From contig NZ_RAQQ01000013.1 in the NCBI RefSeq assembly GCF_003610785.1, forward strand, positions 124,001 to 188,000: DNA of 64,000 nt. Direction: 5' to 3'. Positions 40,602 to 47,537 of this stretch are shown in pieces (position 1 is the first letter of the stretch; each line of letters starts with the position of its first letter). Both the position numbers and the translations under genes were made by a program. Below the pieces are notes generated by a model. That model did not search any database. It was not told the DNA's origin and was given only the letters and a program-made list of their open reading frames with translations. Source of the DNA: Micromonospora globbae. GTDB lineage: Bacteria > Actinomycetota > Actinomycetes > Mycobacteriales > Micromonosporaceae.

Positions 40602-41651
40602 GTGTCGGTACCAGTGATCGCGGGCCTCGGGACGGCACAGCCGCCGTCGGCCCGGCAGGACGAGCTGTGGGAGGGCTTCTTCTCCCGGCACTTCTCGGGC
40701 GCCACCCGGTCGTTGGCGCAGCGGATCTTCGCGAACTCGGGGGTCAGCACCCGCCAGGCCGCGGTGAACCCGCTGCTGGAGGACGTCTCCGACTGGCCGA
40801 CCGAGCGGCGGATGCGCCGCTACCTGGTCGAGGCGCTGCCGCTGGGCAAGGAGGCGGTGGGCCGGGCACTGACGGCGGCCGGCCTCGACGCCGTCGACAT
40901 CGGGCTGTTCATCGTCTGCTCGTGCACCGGGTACGCCACCCCCGGGCTGGACATCCTGCTCGCCCGTGACCTCGGCATGGCGCCCACCACGCAGCGGATG
41001 TTCGTGGGCCACATGGGCTGCTACGCGGCGCTGCCCGGGCTCGGCGCGGCGAGCGACTTCGTGACCGCGCGGGGCCGTCCGGCGCTGCTGCTCTGCGCAG
41101 AGCTGACGAGCCTGCACATCCAGCCCTCCACGGCGCGGGTGGACACCCAGCAGATCGTCTCGCACGCGCTCTTCTCGGACGCGGCGGTCGCCGCCGTGGT
41201 GCTTCCCGGCGGCCCGGGGTACGCGCTGCGGGAGGTCACGTCGGTCACCGACACCTCCACGGCCGACCACATGACGTGGGACGTCACCGACGCCGGTTTC
41301 CGGATGGGACTGTCGCCCAAGGTGCCGCAGGTGCTGTCCACACACGTCCGCGGCCTGGTCGACGACCTGCTGGCCCGGCACGGCACCGCGGTCGCCGAGC
41401 TGGACGGCTGGGCGGTGCACCCCGGCGGGCCGCGCATCCTCAACGTGGTGGAGCGTGAGCTGGGTCTTCCCCCGGACGCGCTCGCGTCGTCCCGGGCGAC
41501 GCTGGACGAGCACGGCAACTGCTCCTCGCCGACGGTGCTGCTGATCCTGGACCGGCTGCGCCGCGCCGCCACGCCGCCGGAGCGGATCCTCATGCTCGCG
41601 TTCGGCCCGGGCCTCACCCTCTACGCCGTACTGCTCGATCGACAGGGCTGA
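40602..41651 (+). CDS. Type III polyketide synthase (chalcone synthase-like)
   Basis: Condenses an acyl-CoA starter with malonyl-CoA units and cyclises the product, probably to an alkyl-pyrone, resorcinol or similar phenol. 349 residues with the catalytic triad in place: Cys140 in VGHMGCYAALPGL, His273 in WAVHPGGPRIL and Asn306 in EHGNCSSPTVL; GFGPG-type end as AFGPGLTLYAVLL. GTGs lie at 40593 and 40602; I use the second (MSVPVIAGLGTAQPP), which has AGGTGGGG upstream. With the UbiA, methyltransferase and acyl-CoA dehydrogenase genes it makes a candidate small biosynthetic cluster. Confidence 0.93.
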   Translation: MSVPVIAGLGTAQPPSARQDELWEGFFSRHFSGATRSLAQRIFANSGVSTRQAAVNPLLEDVSDWPTERRMRRYLVEALPLGKEAVGRALTAAGLDAVDIGLFIVCSCTGYATPGLDILLARDLGMAPTTQRMFVGHMGCYAALPGLGAASDFVTARGRPALLLCAELTSLHIQPSTARVDTQQIVSHALFSDAAVAAVVLPGGPGYALREVTSVTDTSTADHMTWDVTDAGFRMGLSPKVPQVLSTHVRGLVDDLLARHGTAVAELDGWAVHPGGPRILNVVERELGLPPDALASSRATLDEHGNCSSPTVLLILDRLRRAATPPERILMLAFGPGLTLYAVLLDRQG

Positions 41652-41674
41652 GCGGTCACGCCTAGGCTCGGCGC

Positions 41675-42307
41675 ATGGGCATCGAGGCGGATGACCGGTT
41701 GCGCCGCGGGGTGCTGGCCGGCGCGACCGTGCTCGTGCTGGTGGCCGGGGGCTGGTGGTGGCGGGCGAACGCCCCGGACGGCACCCGGGCCGGCTCGCCG
41801 CGCGACGTGGCTGCCGCCCGGGTCGGCGGGACCGATCCGGTGCGACTCGGCCCGGCCGACGGGCGGGCGGGAGCGGTCGTCCGGGTGGACCCGGCCACGG
41901 GGGCCGCTGTCCTCGTGACCGAGGACGACGCCGCCCTCCCGGTCGACCCCGGTCCCCGCCGCCGTGCCGAACCCGGGACCATCACGCAGGGCCTCGTCCT
42001 GCCGCGGGATCCGGACGCGCTCTGGCACGACGCCGTGACGCTCACCCGTCAGCGGACCGTCTCGCAGCAGGTCGGCGGCGAGGACACGCCGCCCGCCGCG
42101 TACCTGCTCCAGTACCGGTGCACGGGGCCGGGGACGTTGCGGGTCTCGATCACGGGCGGCCGGGTGGTCAACCGCGCCCCGGCGGTCTGCGACGGCGCGA
42201 TCCGCGCGCTCGTGGTCGTCGGGACGGGCGGGCCGCTGCGCGTCTGGCTCGCGAGCGCCGGCACCGAGTGGGTCCGGGTCGCCGTACAGCTGGTGCCGGC
42301 GGGCTGA
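41675..42307 (+). CDS. Single-helix anchored hypothetical protein
   Basis: 210 residues: one membrane helix (about 13-29, GVLAGATVLVLVAGGWWW), then an extracytoplasmic domain with two Cys (QYRCTGPGTLRVSI and APAVCDGAIRAL) likely to pair. TAGGCT at 41663-41668 is 6 nt before the ATG, so it has its own leaderless transcript although it starts 23 bp after the polyketide synthase stop. No family recognised. Confidence 0.6.
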   Translation: MGIEADDRLRRGVLAGATVLVLVAGGWWWRANAPDGTRAGSPRDVAAARVGGTDPVRLGPADGRAGAVVRVDPATGAAVLVTEDDAALPVDPGPRRRAEPGTITQGLVLPRDPDALWHDAVTLTRQRTVSQQVGGEDTPPAAYLLQYRCTGPGTLRVSITGGRVVNRAPAVCDGAIRALVVVGTGGPLRVWLASAGTEWVRVAVQLVPAG

Positions 42308-42350
42308 CCGGCCGCGTCGCTTCCCGCCGCCGGCCCGGACGTCGCGGCCG

Positions 42351-42418
42351 GCGGTCGGGCGGCGAGGCGGGCCAGGTCGCGGCGGCGGTCAGGCGGCGAG
42401 GCGAGCCAGGTCGGCCCG
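42351..42418. repeat. 34-bp imperfect direct duplication at the 3' end of the next minus-strand gene
   Basis: The first ~26 nt of 42351-42384 recur at 42385-42418 with two changes. The right copy encodes the last residues (DLARLAA) and the stop of the minus-strand gene. The left copy, beyond the stop, would encode the same residues but has CGA in place of the TGA. Confidence 0.7.
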
Positions 42419-43087
42419 GTACGTCTCGGCCGGGCCGAGGTCGGGCAGCACCCGGACCACCACGCCGGCCCGGTCCACGAGCACGGCCACCGCCTGGTCC
42501 GGGTGCGGTGGCAGGTGCAGGAACGAGCGCAGTCCACCGGCGGGATCGGCGAGCGTACGCACACCCGGCCCGCGGGTCGGCGCGGTCGGCACGCTCCGCT
42601 CGCCGGTGACGGTCACCACGTTCACCTCGGGCGGCGCGGCCGCGGCGGCCTGCGTGACCTCGGCGACGCAGGCACAGGCGTCCACCAGGATGATCATGGC
42701 GGGGGCCAGGCCGCGCAGCGGCACCGGGGACTGCCCGGCGTCGACCAGGTCGAGGGCGGGCAGCGGCCGGCCGGTCAGCGCGGCGGGTGGCGGTTCCGGG
42801 GCCGGCGTGGACCGGTCCGCGGAGCGCGGCGGGCGCGGCCAGGTGACGGCGGCCAGGCCGGCGAGCGTCGTGACGATGGCCACCAGCAGGACGAGCAGGG
42901 GCAGCTTGAGGGCCGACAGGCGGGCCCGCGCCGCGCGGCGTGCGGCCTCGCGCAACTCGCGGCGCACCTGCGCGGCCTCCTGCGCGAGCGCCGAGGCGTC
43001 GTCGGGGATCACCACCCGACCCCACTCCGGCGGGAGGTCGGGCAGCCCCTCGGACGGCCCGTGCCCGTCTGCGTCCGGCATGCTCAT
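42389..43087 (-). CDS. Membrane-anchored thioredoxin-like protein
   Basis: 232 residues. A cytoplasmic N-terminus of about 60 residues with a coiled-coil-like ALAQEAAQVRRELREAARRA is followed by one helix (about 60-80, KLPLLVLLVAIVTTLAGLAAV) and an extracytoplasmic domain shaped like a thioredoxin/TlpA fold (MIILVDACACVAEVTQAAA, VAVLVDRAGVVVRVLPDLG). The redox motif is CxC (ACAC) rather than CxxC. PALDLVDAGQSPVPLRGLAP is the typical pre-thioredoxin segment. No partner cytochrome maturation genes are near. Start ATG with GGGGG upstream. Confidence 0.65.
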   Translation of the reverse strand: MSMPDADGHGPSEGLPDLPPEWGRVVIPDDASALAQEAAQVRRELREAARRAARARLSALKLPLLVLLVAIVTTLAGLAAVTWPRPPRSADRSTPAPEPPPAALTGRPLPALDLVDAGQSPVPLRGLAPAMIILVDACACVAEVTQAAAAAPPEVNVVTVTGERSVPTAPTRGPGVRTLADPAGGLRSFLHLPPHPDQAVAVLVDRAGVVVRVLPDLGPAETYRADLARLAA

Positions 43088-43416
43088 CGGACCCCCTGGA
43101 ACCGTCTTCGAGAGCCGACAGCGGCTCGCCTACCAGCCTCGCGCACCGGGGGCGGCTCCCGCTAGACGTGGGCGCGGCAGCCCTCGTCGGGATACCATGT
43201 AACGAGCGCATAGCCCTTGATCTCGGCGTTCCGTTCACTCCTACCGGGGTGTCATCCGGAGGTTACGGAGCGTGTTCGAACCATCGGTTTGACGGCCTGT
43301 CAAGTCGAAGAAATACCTCTCACAGGGCCCCTGAGCTGCGCCAACGGTCAGGACAGCGGTGAGACATCGGTGCCTGAGCGTGTTACCCTAGACACAGCGA
43401 AAGGGGTTTCGAACCT
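43088..43416. other. Intergenic region upstream of carD with TTGAC-N5-GTCAA
   Basis: 329 bp without a gene, AT-richer than the average of the window. It contains the inverted repeat TTGAC-N5-GTCAA at 43289-43303, about 110 bp before carD, and TACCCT at 43384-43389 as the best -10 for carD. A GAAAGGGG ribosome binding site overlaps a small palindrome (GGTTTCGAACC, 43405-43415) immediately before the carD ATG. Confidence 0.5.
43384..43389 (+). promoter_or_regulatory. Probable -10 element of carD
   Basis: TACCCT followed by TAGACA, 27 nt before the carD ATG. It would give a short leader with the GAAAGGGG ribosome binding site. No convincing -35 is visible at 16-19 bp. Confidence 0.4.
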
Positions 43417-43902
43417 ATGGTTTTCAGTGTCGGCGAGACCGTTGTTTACCCCCACCACGGGGCCGCACTCATCGAGGCAATCGAGACTCGGGTCATCAAG
43501 GGCGAGGAGAAGCAGTACCTCGTCCTGAGGGTCGCGCAGGGTGACCTCACGGTCCGGGTGCCCGCCGAGAACGCCGAGATCGTGGGTGTGCGCGAGGTGG
43601 TCGGCGAAGAGGGCCTGGGCAAGGTCTTCGACGTGCTCCGTGCCCCGCACACCGAGGAGCCGACCAACTGGTCGCGGCGTTACAAGGCGAATCTGGAGAA
43701 GCTGGCCTCCGGTAACCCGCTGAAGGTCGCCGAGGTCGTCCGCGACCTGTGGCGTCGGGAGCGGGAGCGGGGTCTGTCCGCGGGCGAGAAGCGCATGCTC
43801 GCCAAGGCCCGCGACATTCTCGTCGGCGAGGTCGCGCTGGCGGAGAAGAGCACCAAGGACGAGGCGGAGACGCTGCTCGACAAGGTGCTGACCGAGGCCT
43901 AG
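43417..43902 (+). CDS. carD: CarD-family RNA polymerase-binding transcription factor
   Basis: Binds the RNA polymerase beta subunit and stabilises open promoter complexes, as known for the essential Mycobacterium CarD. 161 residues: an N-terminal RNAP-interacting Tudor-like domain (FSVGETVVYPHHGAALIEAI) and a helical DNA-binding domain with the conserved Trp85 in EPTNWSRRYKANLEKL that wedges into the -10 minor groove. Length equals mycobacterial CarD. Upstream of ispD as in most actinobacteria, with 56 bp between. Confidence 0.95.
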   Translation: MVFSVGETVVYPHHGAALIEAIETRVIKGEEKQYLVLRVAQGDLTVRVPAENAEIVGVREVVGEEGLGKVFDVLRAPHTEEPTNWSRRYKANLEKLASGNPLKVAEVVRDLWRRERERGLSAGEKRMLAKARDILVGEVALAEKSTKDEAETLLDKVLTEA

Positions 43903-43945
43903 TCCGCACAGCATCGACGTACCCAGTTCGTAGCGAAGAAACCAC

Positions 43946-44001
43946 CGAGGACCGCGACGTGACCGCGCAGCTCAATCCGCGCGGTGACGTCGCGGTCCTC
44001 G
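43946..44001 (+). promoter_or_regulatory. Long hairpin covering the ispD ribosome binding site and start codon
   Basis: Left arm 43946-43968 pairs with right arm 43979-44001 at 22 of 23 positions (only G43961 faces G43986), leaving a 10-nt loop. The GAGG Shine-Dalgarno (43947-43950) and the GTG start (43959-43961) are both in the left arm. In the mRNA it would be a very stable stem that hides the translation start. Confidence 0.8.
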
Positions 44002-44654
44002 TCCCTGCGGCGGGTGCCGGCGTACGGCTCGGCCCGGGCCGACCCAAGGCGCTGCGCCTGCTCGCGGGGGAACCCCTGCTGGTGCACGCGGTGCGCCGGC
44101 TCGCCGCGGCCCCGAGCGTGCGCACGATCGTGGTGGCCGCTCCCGTGGCCGAGCTCGACGCGGTCCGCGACCTGCTCGCCCCGGTGGCCCCCGTGACGGT
44201 GGTGCCCGGAGGCGCCGAGCGTCAGGCGTCGGTGGCGGCGGCGCTCGCCGCGGTGCCGCCCGGCCCCGAGATCGTCCTCGTGCACGACGCCGCGCGGGCA
44301 CTGACCCCGCCCGAGCTGGTGGAGGCCGTCGCGGCGGCGGTCCGCGCGGGCCGGCCGGCCGTGATCCCGGTGCTTCCGGTGGTCGACACGATCAAGGAGG
44401 TCGGCGCCGAGGAGACGGTGCTCGGCACGGTCGACCGTTCCGTGCTGCGGATCGTGCAGACGCCGCAGGGCTTCCGCCGCTCGGTGCTCGCCGCCGCGCA
44501 CGCCGCGGCCGGTGACGCGCTCACCGACGACGCCGGCCTGGTGGAGAAGCAGGGCGTCCCGGTGTCCTGCGTACCGGGCTCCGAGTACGCACTCAAGATC
44601 ACTCGCCCGTTCGACCTGGCGCTCGCCGAGCATCTGCTGGCCGCCGGCGGTTGA
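43959..44654 (+). CDS. ispD: 2-C-methyl-D-erythritol 4-phosphate cytidylyltransferase
   Basis: Third step of the MEP isoprenoid pathway: CTP plus methylerythritol phosphate to CDP-ME. 231 residues with VAVLVPAAGAGVRLGPGRPKAL (nucleotide-binding loop), VPGGAERQASVAAAL, VLVHDAARALTPPEL, IPVLPVVDTIKEV, VQTPQGFRRSVL and DDAGLVEKQG; all standard. Start is the GTG at 43959 with GAGG upstream, and both are buried in the long hairpin. The residues encoded by the hairpin (about 1-14) lie before the conserved fold. Followed after 16 bp by ispF. Confidence 0.95.
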   Translation: MTAQLNPRGDVAVLVPAAGAGVRLGPGRPKALRLLAGEPLLVHAVRRLAAAPSVRTIVVAAPVAELDAVRDLLAPVAPVTVVPGGAERQASVAAALAAVPPGPEIVLVHDAARALTPPELVEAVAAAVRAGRPAVIPVLPVVDTIKEVGAEETVLGTVDRSVLRIVQTPQGFRRSVLAAAHAAAGDALTDDAGLVEKQGVPVSCVPGSEYALKITRPFDLALAEHLLAAGG

Positions 44655-44670
44655 CGCGTACCCTCTGCTC

Positions 44671-45153
44671 ATGATCGTTCCCCGCGTCGCCATCGGCACC
44701 GACGTGCACGCGTTCGCCGCCGGCCGGCCCTGCTGGGTGGCCGGCCTGCTCTGGCCCGACCAGGACGGCCTCGCCGGGCACTCCGACGCCGACGTGGTGG
44801 CCCACGCCGCCTGCAACGCGCTGCTCTCCGCGGCCGGCCTCGGTGACCTGGGCGCGAACTTCGGCGTCGACCAGCCGGAGTGGGCCGGCGCCTCCGGGGT
44901 GGCGCTGCTCACCGAGACGGCCCGCCGGGTTCGCGCCGCCGGGTTCACGATCGGCAACGTGTCGGTCCAGGTGGTCGGCAACCGGCCCAAGATCGGGCCG
45001 CGCCGGGCGGAAGCCGAGCGCGTCCTCTCCACCGCGATCGACGCGCCGGTCACCGTGTCCGCGGCCACCACCGACGGGCTCGGCTTCACCGGGCGCGGCG
45101 AGGGGCTCGCCGGCATCGCCGTGGCCCTGGTGTACGAGGCACCGGCCGCCTAG
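44671..45153 (+). CDS. ispF: 2-C-methyl-D-erythritol 2,4-cyclodiphosphate synthase
   Basis: Fifth step of the MEP pathway; cyclises CDP-ME 2-phosphate with release of CMP. 160 residues: metal ligands in IGTDVHAF and GHSDADVVAHAACNALL, substrate loop GLGDLGANFG, and C-terminal VSAATTDGLGFTGRGEG. TACCCT at 44659-44664 lies 6 nt before the ATG, so besides read-through from ispD it may have its own leaderless promoter. Its TAG stop is also the first half of the -10 hexamer of the next gene. Confidence 0.95.
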   Translation: MIVPRVAIGTDVHAFAAGRPCWVAGLLWPDQDGLAGHSDADVVAHAACNALLSAAGLGDLGANFGVDQPEWAGASGVALLTETARRVRAAGFTIGNVSVQVVGNRPKIGPRRAEAERVLSTAIDAPVTVSAATTDGLGFTGRGEGLAGIAVALVYEAPAA

Positions 45154-45163
45154 GCTCGCCGGG

Positions 45164-46189
45164 ATGTCCAGCGACGCCACCCCCGAGCAGTCCTCCGCCG
45201 ACGGCTACGTCCAGCGGGCGAAGCTGCTGGCCGAACTCGGCCGCTACGACGAGGCCGCCGCCGAGGTGTCGTACGCCGTGGCGCTGGAACCGGCCAACGC
45301 GGGGGCGCTGACCCTGCTCTCCCGCCTGCACCTGGCCGCCGGGCGGCCGGCCGAGGCGCTCACCGCCGCCGACGCGGCGATCGCCGCCGCTCCGGGCATC
45401 GTGGCGCCGCTGCTGGCCCGGGGCATGGCCCTCGCCGACCTGGAGCGGTACGCCGAGGCCGCCCGCACCGCCGACGAGATCCTGGCGGTCGGCCCCGACG
45501 ACGCGTACGCCCAGCGGAGCGCCGCGGCGATCCTGGCCGGCTCGCGCAACGGCCAGACGGCGCTCAACGCGGCGTGGCGCGGGGTGCAACTGGCGCCCGA
45601 GGAGCCCGAGGCGCACCTGGTGCTCGGGCTGGTGGCCGCGAACATGCAGATGTTCGACCTGGCCGAGCGGGCCTACCGCGAGGCGCTGCGGCTGGACCCG
45701 CAGCTCGCCGAGGCGCGGCACGACATCGGTGTCATCCGGTTGGAGCAGCGGCGGTGGAGCGAGGCGCTGGAGCACCTCGCCGAAGCCGCCGCCGTCGGTC
45801 CGGGACGGATCGACTCGCGCCGGACGATCTCGGCCGGCCTGCGGCAGCTGGTGCTCTTCGGCGCGGGGTGGTCGATGATCACCGCTGTGCTGATCGCCTG
45901 CGTCGCCCCCGCCAGCGCCGGGCTCTCCCGGGGCGCCGCCGTGGTCGCCGCTCTCGGCGGCGCGCTGGTGCTGTGGCGGTTCGGCGCACGGATGCCGGGC
46001 CTGGCGAGGACGGTCCTGCCGGCCCTGCTGCGGTCCGACCGCGCCCTGGCCCTGGCCGTGTACGCGGCGGCCGCCGCACCGGTGCTGATCCTGCTCTACG
46101 CCCTCGTCGGCACCGCGTGGCCGCTGGTGCTCGCCATCGCGGTGGCCGCCATGGCCGAGATGACCGCACTGTTCCGCACGACGGCGTGA
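45164..46189 (+). CDS. TPR-repeat protein with C-terminal membrane domain
   Basis: 341 residues. About six tetratricopeptide repeats (residues 12-210; for example YVQRAKLLAELGRYDEAAAEVSYAVALEPANA) are followed by four membrane helices (about 230-335). TAGGCT at 45151-45156 is 7 nt upstream of the ATG and includes the ispF stop codon. TPR plus membrane anchor suggests a scaffold for a protein complex at the membrane. No enzymatic motif seen. Confidence 0.75.
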   Translation: MSSDATPEQSSADGYVQRAKLLAELGRYDEAAAEVSYAVALEPANAGALTLLSRLHLAAGRPAEALTAADAAIAAAPGIVAPLLARGMALADLERYAEAARTADEILAVGPDDAYAQRSAAAILAGSRNGQTALNAAWRGVQLAPEEPEAHLVLGLVAANMQMFDLAERAYREALRLDPQLAEARHDIGVIRLEQRRWSEALEHLAEAAAVGPGRIDSRRTISAGLRQLVLFGAGWSMITAVLIACVAPASAGLSRGAAVVAALGGALVLWRFGARMPGLARTVLPALLRSDRALALAVYAAAAAPVLILLYALVGTAWPLVLAIAVAAMAEMTALFRTTA

Positions 46190-46209
46190 GGCGGGCACCT
46201 CAGCAGCGC

Positions 46210-46262
46210 GGCCCGGGGGCCCCGCCGGAGCCCGACCCGCTCGGGGTGGGGCGGGCCCCGGC
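46210..46262. terminator. GC-rich bidirectional terminator
   Basis: Imperfect inverted repeat CCCGGGGGCCCCGCC... with ...GGGGCGGGCCCCGG around an inner CCCGA/TCGGG stem, between the convergent TPR gene and the homogentisate dioxygenase gene. Confidence 0.5.
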
Positions 46263-46276
46263 GAGCCCCAGGGCGA

Positions 46277-47443
46277 TCAGGCCCGGCGTGCCCAGGTCCA
46301 GGCGTACCCCGGGTCCTCGCAGGCGGCCGCCGCGTCGCACAGGTCGAGCGGGCGGAACGTGTCGACCATGACGGCCAGCTCGTCGAAGAAGTCGACCCCG
46401 ATGGCGCGTTCGGCGGCGCCCGGCTGCGGGCCGTGGGTGAACCCGGACGGGTGCAGCGAGATCGAGCCCTGCTCGATGCCGGAGCCGCGCCGCGCCTCGT
46501 AGTTGCCGCCGGTGTAGAAGAGCATCTCGTCGGAGTCGACGTTGTGGTGGTTGTACGGCACCGGGATGGCGTCCGGGTGGTAGTCGACCTTGCGCGGCAC
46601 GAACGAGCAGATCACGAAGTTCGGGCCCTGGAAGGTCTGGTGCACCGGCGGCGGCTGGTGGATCCGGCCGGTGATCGGCTCGAAGTCGTGGATGGAGAAC
46701 GCCCACGGGTAGAGGTGCCCGTCCCAGCCCACCACGTCGAACGGGTGGTGGGCGTACGTGAAGCGGGTCCAACCGCGACGGTGCCGCACGAGCACGTCGA
46801 CGTCCTCGCCGTCGATGAGCAGCGGCGTGTCCGGCCCGCGCAGGTCGCGTTCGCAGTACGGCGAGTGCTCCAGGAACTGGCCGCGTACGGACAGGTAGCG
46901 CTTGGGCGGGCCGATGTGGCCGGCCGCCTCGATGGCGAGCAGCCGGACGGGCTCGTCGCCGGTCGGCACGAGGCGGTGGATGGTCGAGGTGGGGATGATG
47001 ACGTAGTCGCCGGCGACCGCGTCGAGCGCCCCGAACGTCGACTCGACCCGCATGCTGCCGGACTCGACGTAGAGGCAGTGGTCGCCGGTGGCGTCGCGGA
47101 AGAGCGGGGACGGGCGGTCGGCGAGCACGTACGCGATCCGCACGTCGTCGTTGGCGAGCAGGTACTGCCGGCCGAGCACCGGATCGGCCCCGGCGCCGTC
47201 GAGCTTGTGCGTGCGCAGGTGCCGCGGCTTGAGCGGCAGGTTCGGCACCCGCGTGACGGCGGGCGGCGTGAACTCCTCGGCCGCCACGATCGCCGTGGGG
47301 GCGTGGCGGTGGTAGAGCAGGGACGAGTCGGAGGAGAAGCCCTCCTGGCCCATGAGCTCCTCGGCGTAGAGGCTGCCGTCGGGCTGACGGAACTGGGTGT
47401 GGCGTTTGCGCGGCACTTCGCCGACGCTGCGGTAGTACGGCAT
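46277..47443 (-). CDS. hmgA: Homogentisate 1,2-dioxygenase
   Basis: Opens the ring of homogentisate to maleylacetoacetate using Fe(II) and O2. 388 residues from the ATG at 47443 (GGGAGG upstream), starting MPYYRSVGEVPRKRHTQF. Conserved stretches: GEDVDVLVRHRRGWTRFTYA, HPFDVVGWDGHLYPWAFSIHDF, HQTFQGPNFVICSFVPRKVDYHPDAIPVPYNHHNVDSDEMLFY (quoted region at about 275-320, containing the His/Glu iron ligands) and SISLHPSGFTHGPQPGA. It is the shorter actinobacterial form; human and Pseudomonas enzymes are near 440. Divergent from the unknown gene and FAH, with a 19-bp palindrome between. Confidence 0.92.
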   Translation of the reverse strand: MPYYRSVGEVPRKRHTQFRQPDGSLYAEELMGQEGFSSDSSLLYHRHAPTAIVAAEEFTPPAVTRVPNLPLKPRHLRTHKLDGAGADPVLGRQYLLANDDVRIAYVLADRPSPLFRDATGDHCLYVESGSMRVESTFGALDAVAGDYVIIPTSTIHRLVPTGDEPVRLLAIEAAGHIGPPKRYLSVRGQFLEHSPYCERDLRGPDTPLLIDGEDVDVLVRHRRGWTRFTYAHHPFDVVGWDGHLYPWAFSIHDFEPITGRIHQPPPVHQTFQGPNFVICSFVPRKVDYHPDAIPVPYNHHNVDSDEMLFYTGGNYEARRGSGIEQGSISLHPSGFTHGPQPGAAERAIGVDFFDELAVMVDTFRPLDLCDAAAACEDPGYAWTWARRA

Positions 47444-47478
47444 CTCGCCTCCCGATAGGTCCCGGTCACCGGCCGCTG

Positions 47479-47497
47479 GCGTCCGATAATCGGACGC
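47479..47497. promoter_or_regulatory. Perfect 19-bp palindrome between hmgA and the unknown-fahA operon
   Basis: GCGTCCGAT-A-ATCGGACGC, two 9-bp perfect arms around one base, lying right upstream of the -35 of the plus-strand promoter and about 36 bp before the hmgA ATG. The TCCGATAATCGGA core resembles operators of IclR-type regulators of aromatic catabolism. Position and symmetry make it a probable operator controlling both directions. Confidence 0.7.
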
Positions 47498-47499
47498 TG

Positions 47500-47529
47500 T
47501 TGTCCGCTCCACGTAGCGTCCCGTAGATT
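47500..47529 (+). promoter_or_regulatory. Promoter of the unknown gene and fahA
   Basis: TTGTCC at 47500-47505, 18-bp spacer, TAGATT at 47524-47529, then 8 nt to the GTG at 47538, so the transcript is leaderless or nearly so. The 19-bp palindrome ends 2 bp before the -35. Confidence 0.55.
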
Positions 47530-47537
47530 CTTGTTCC

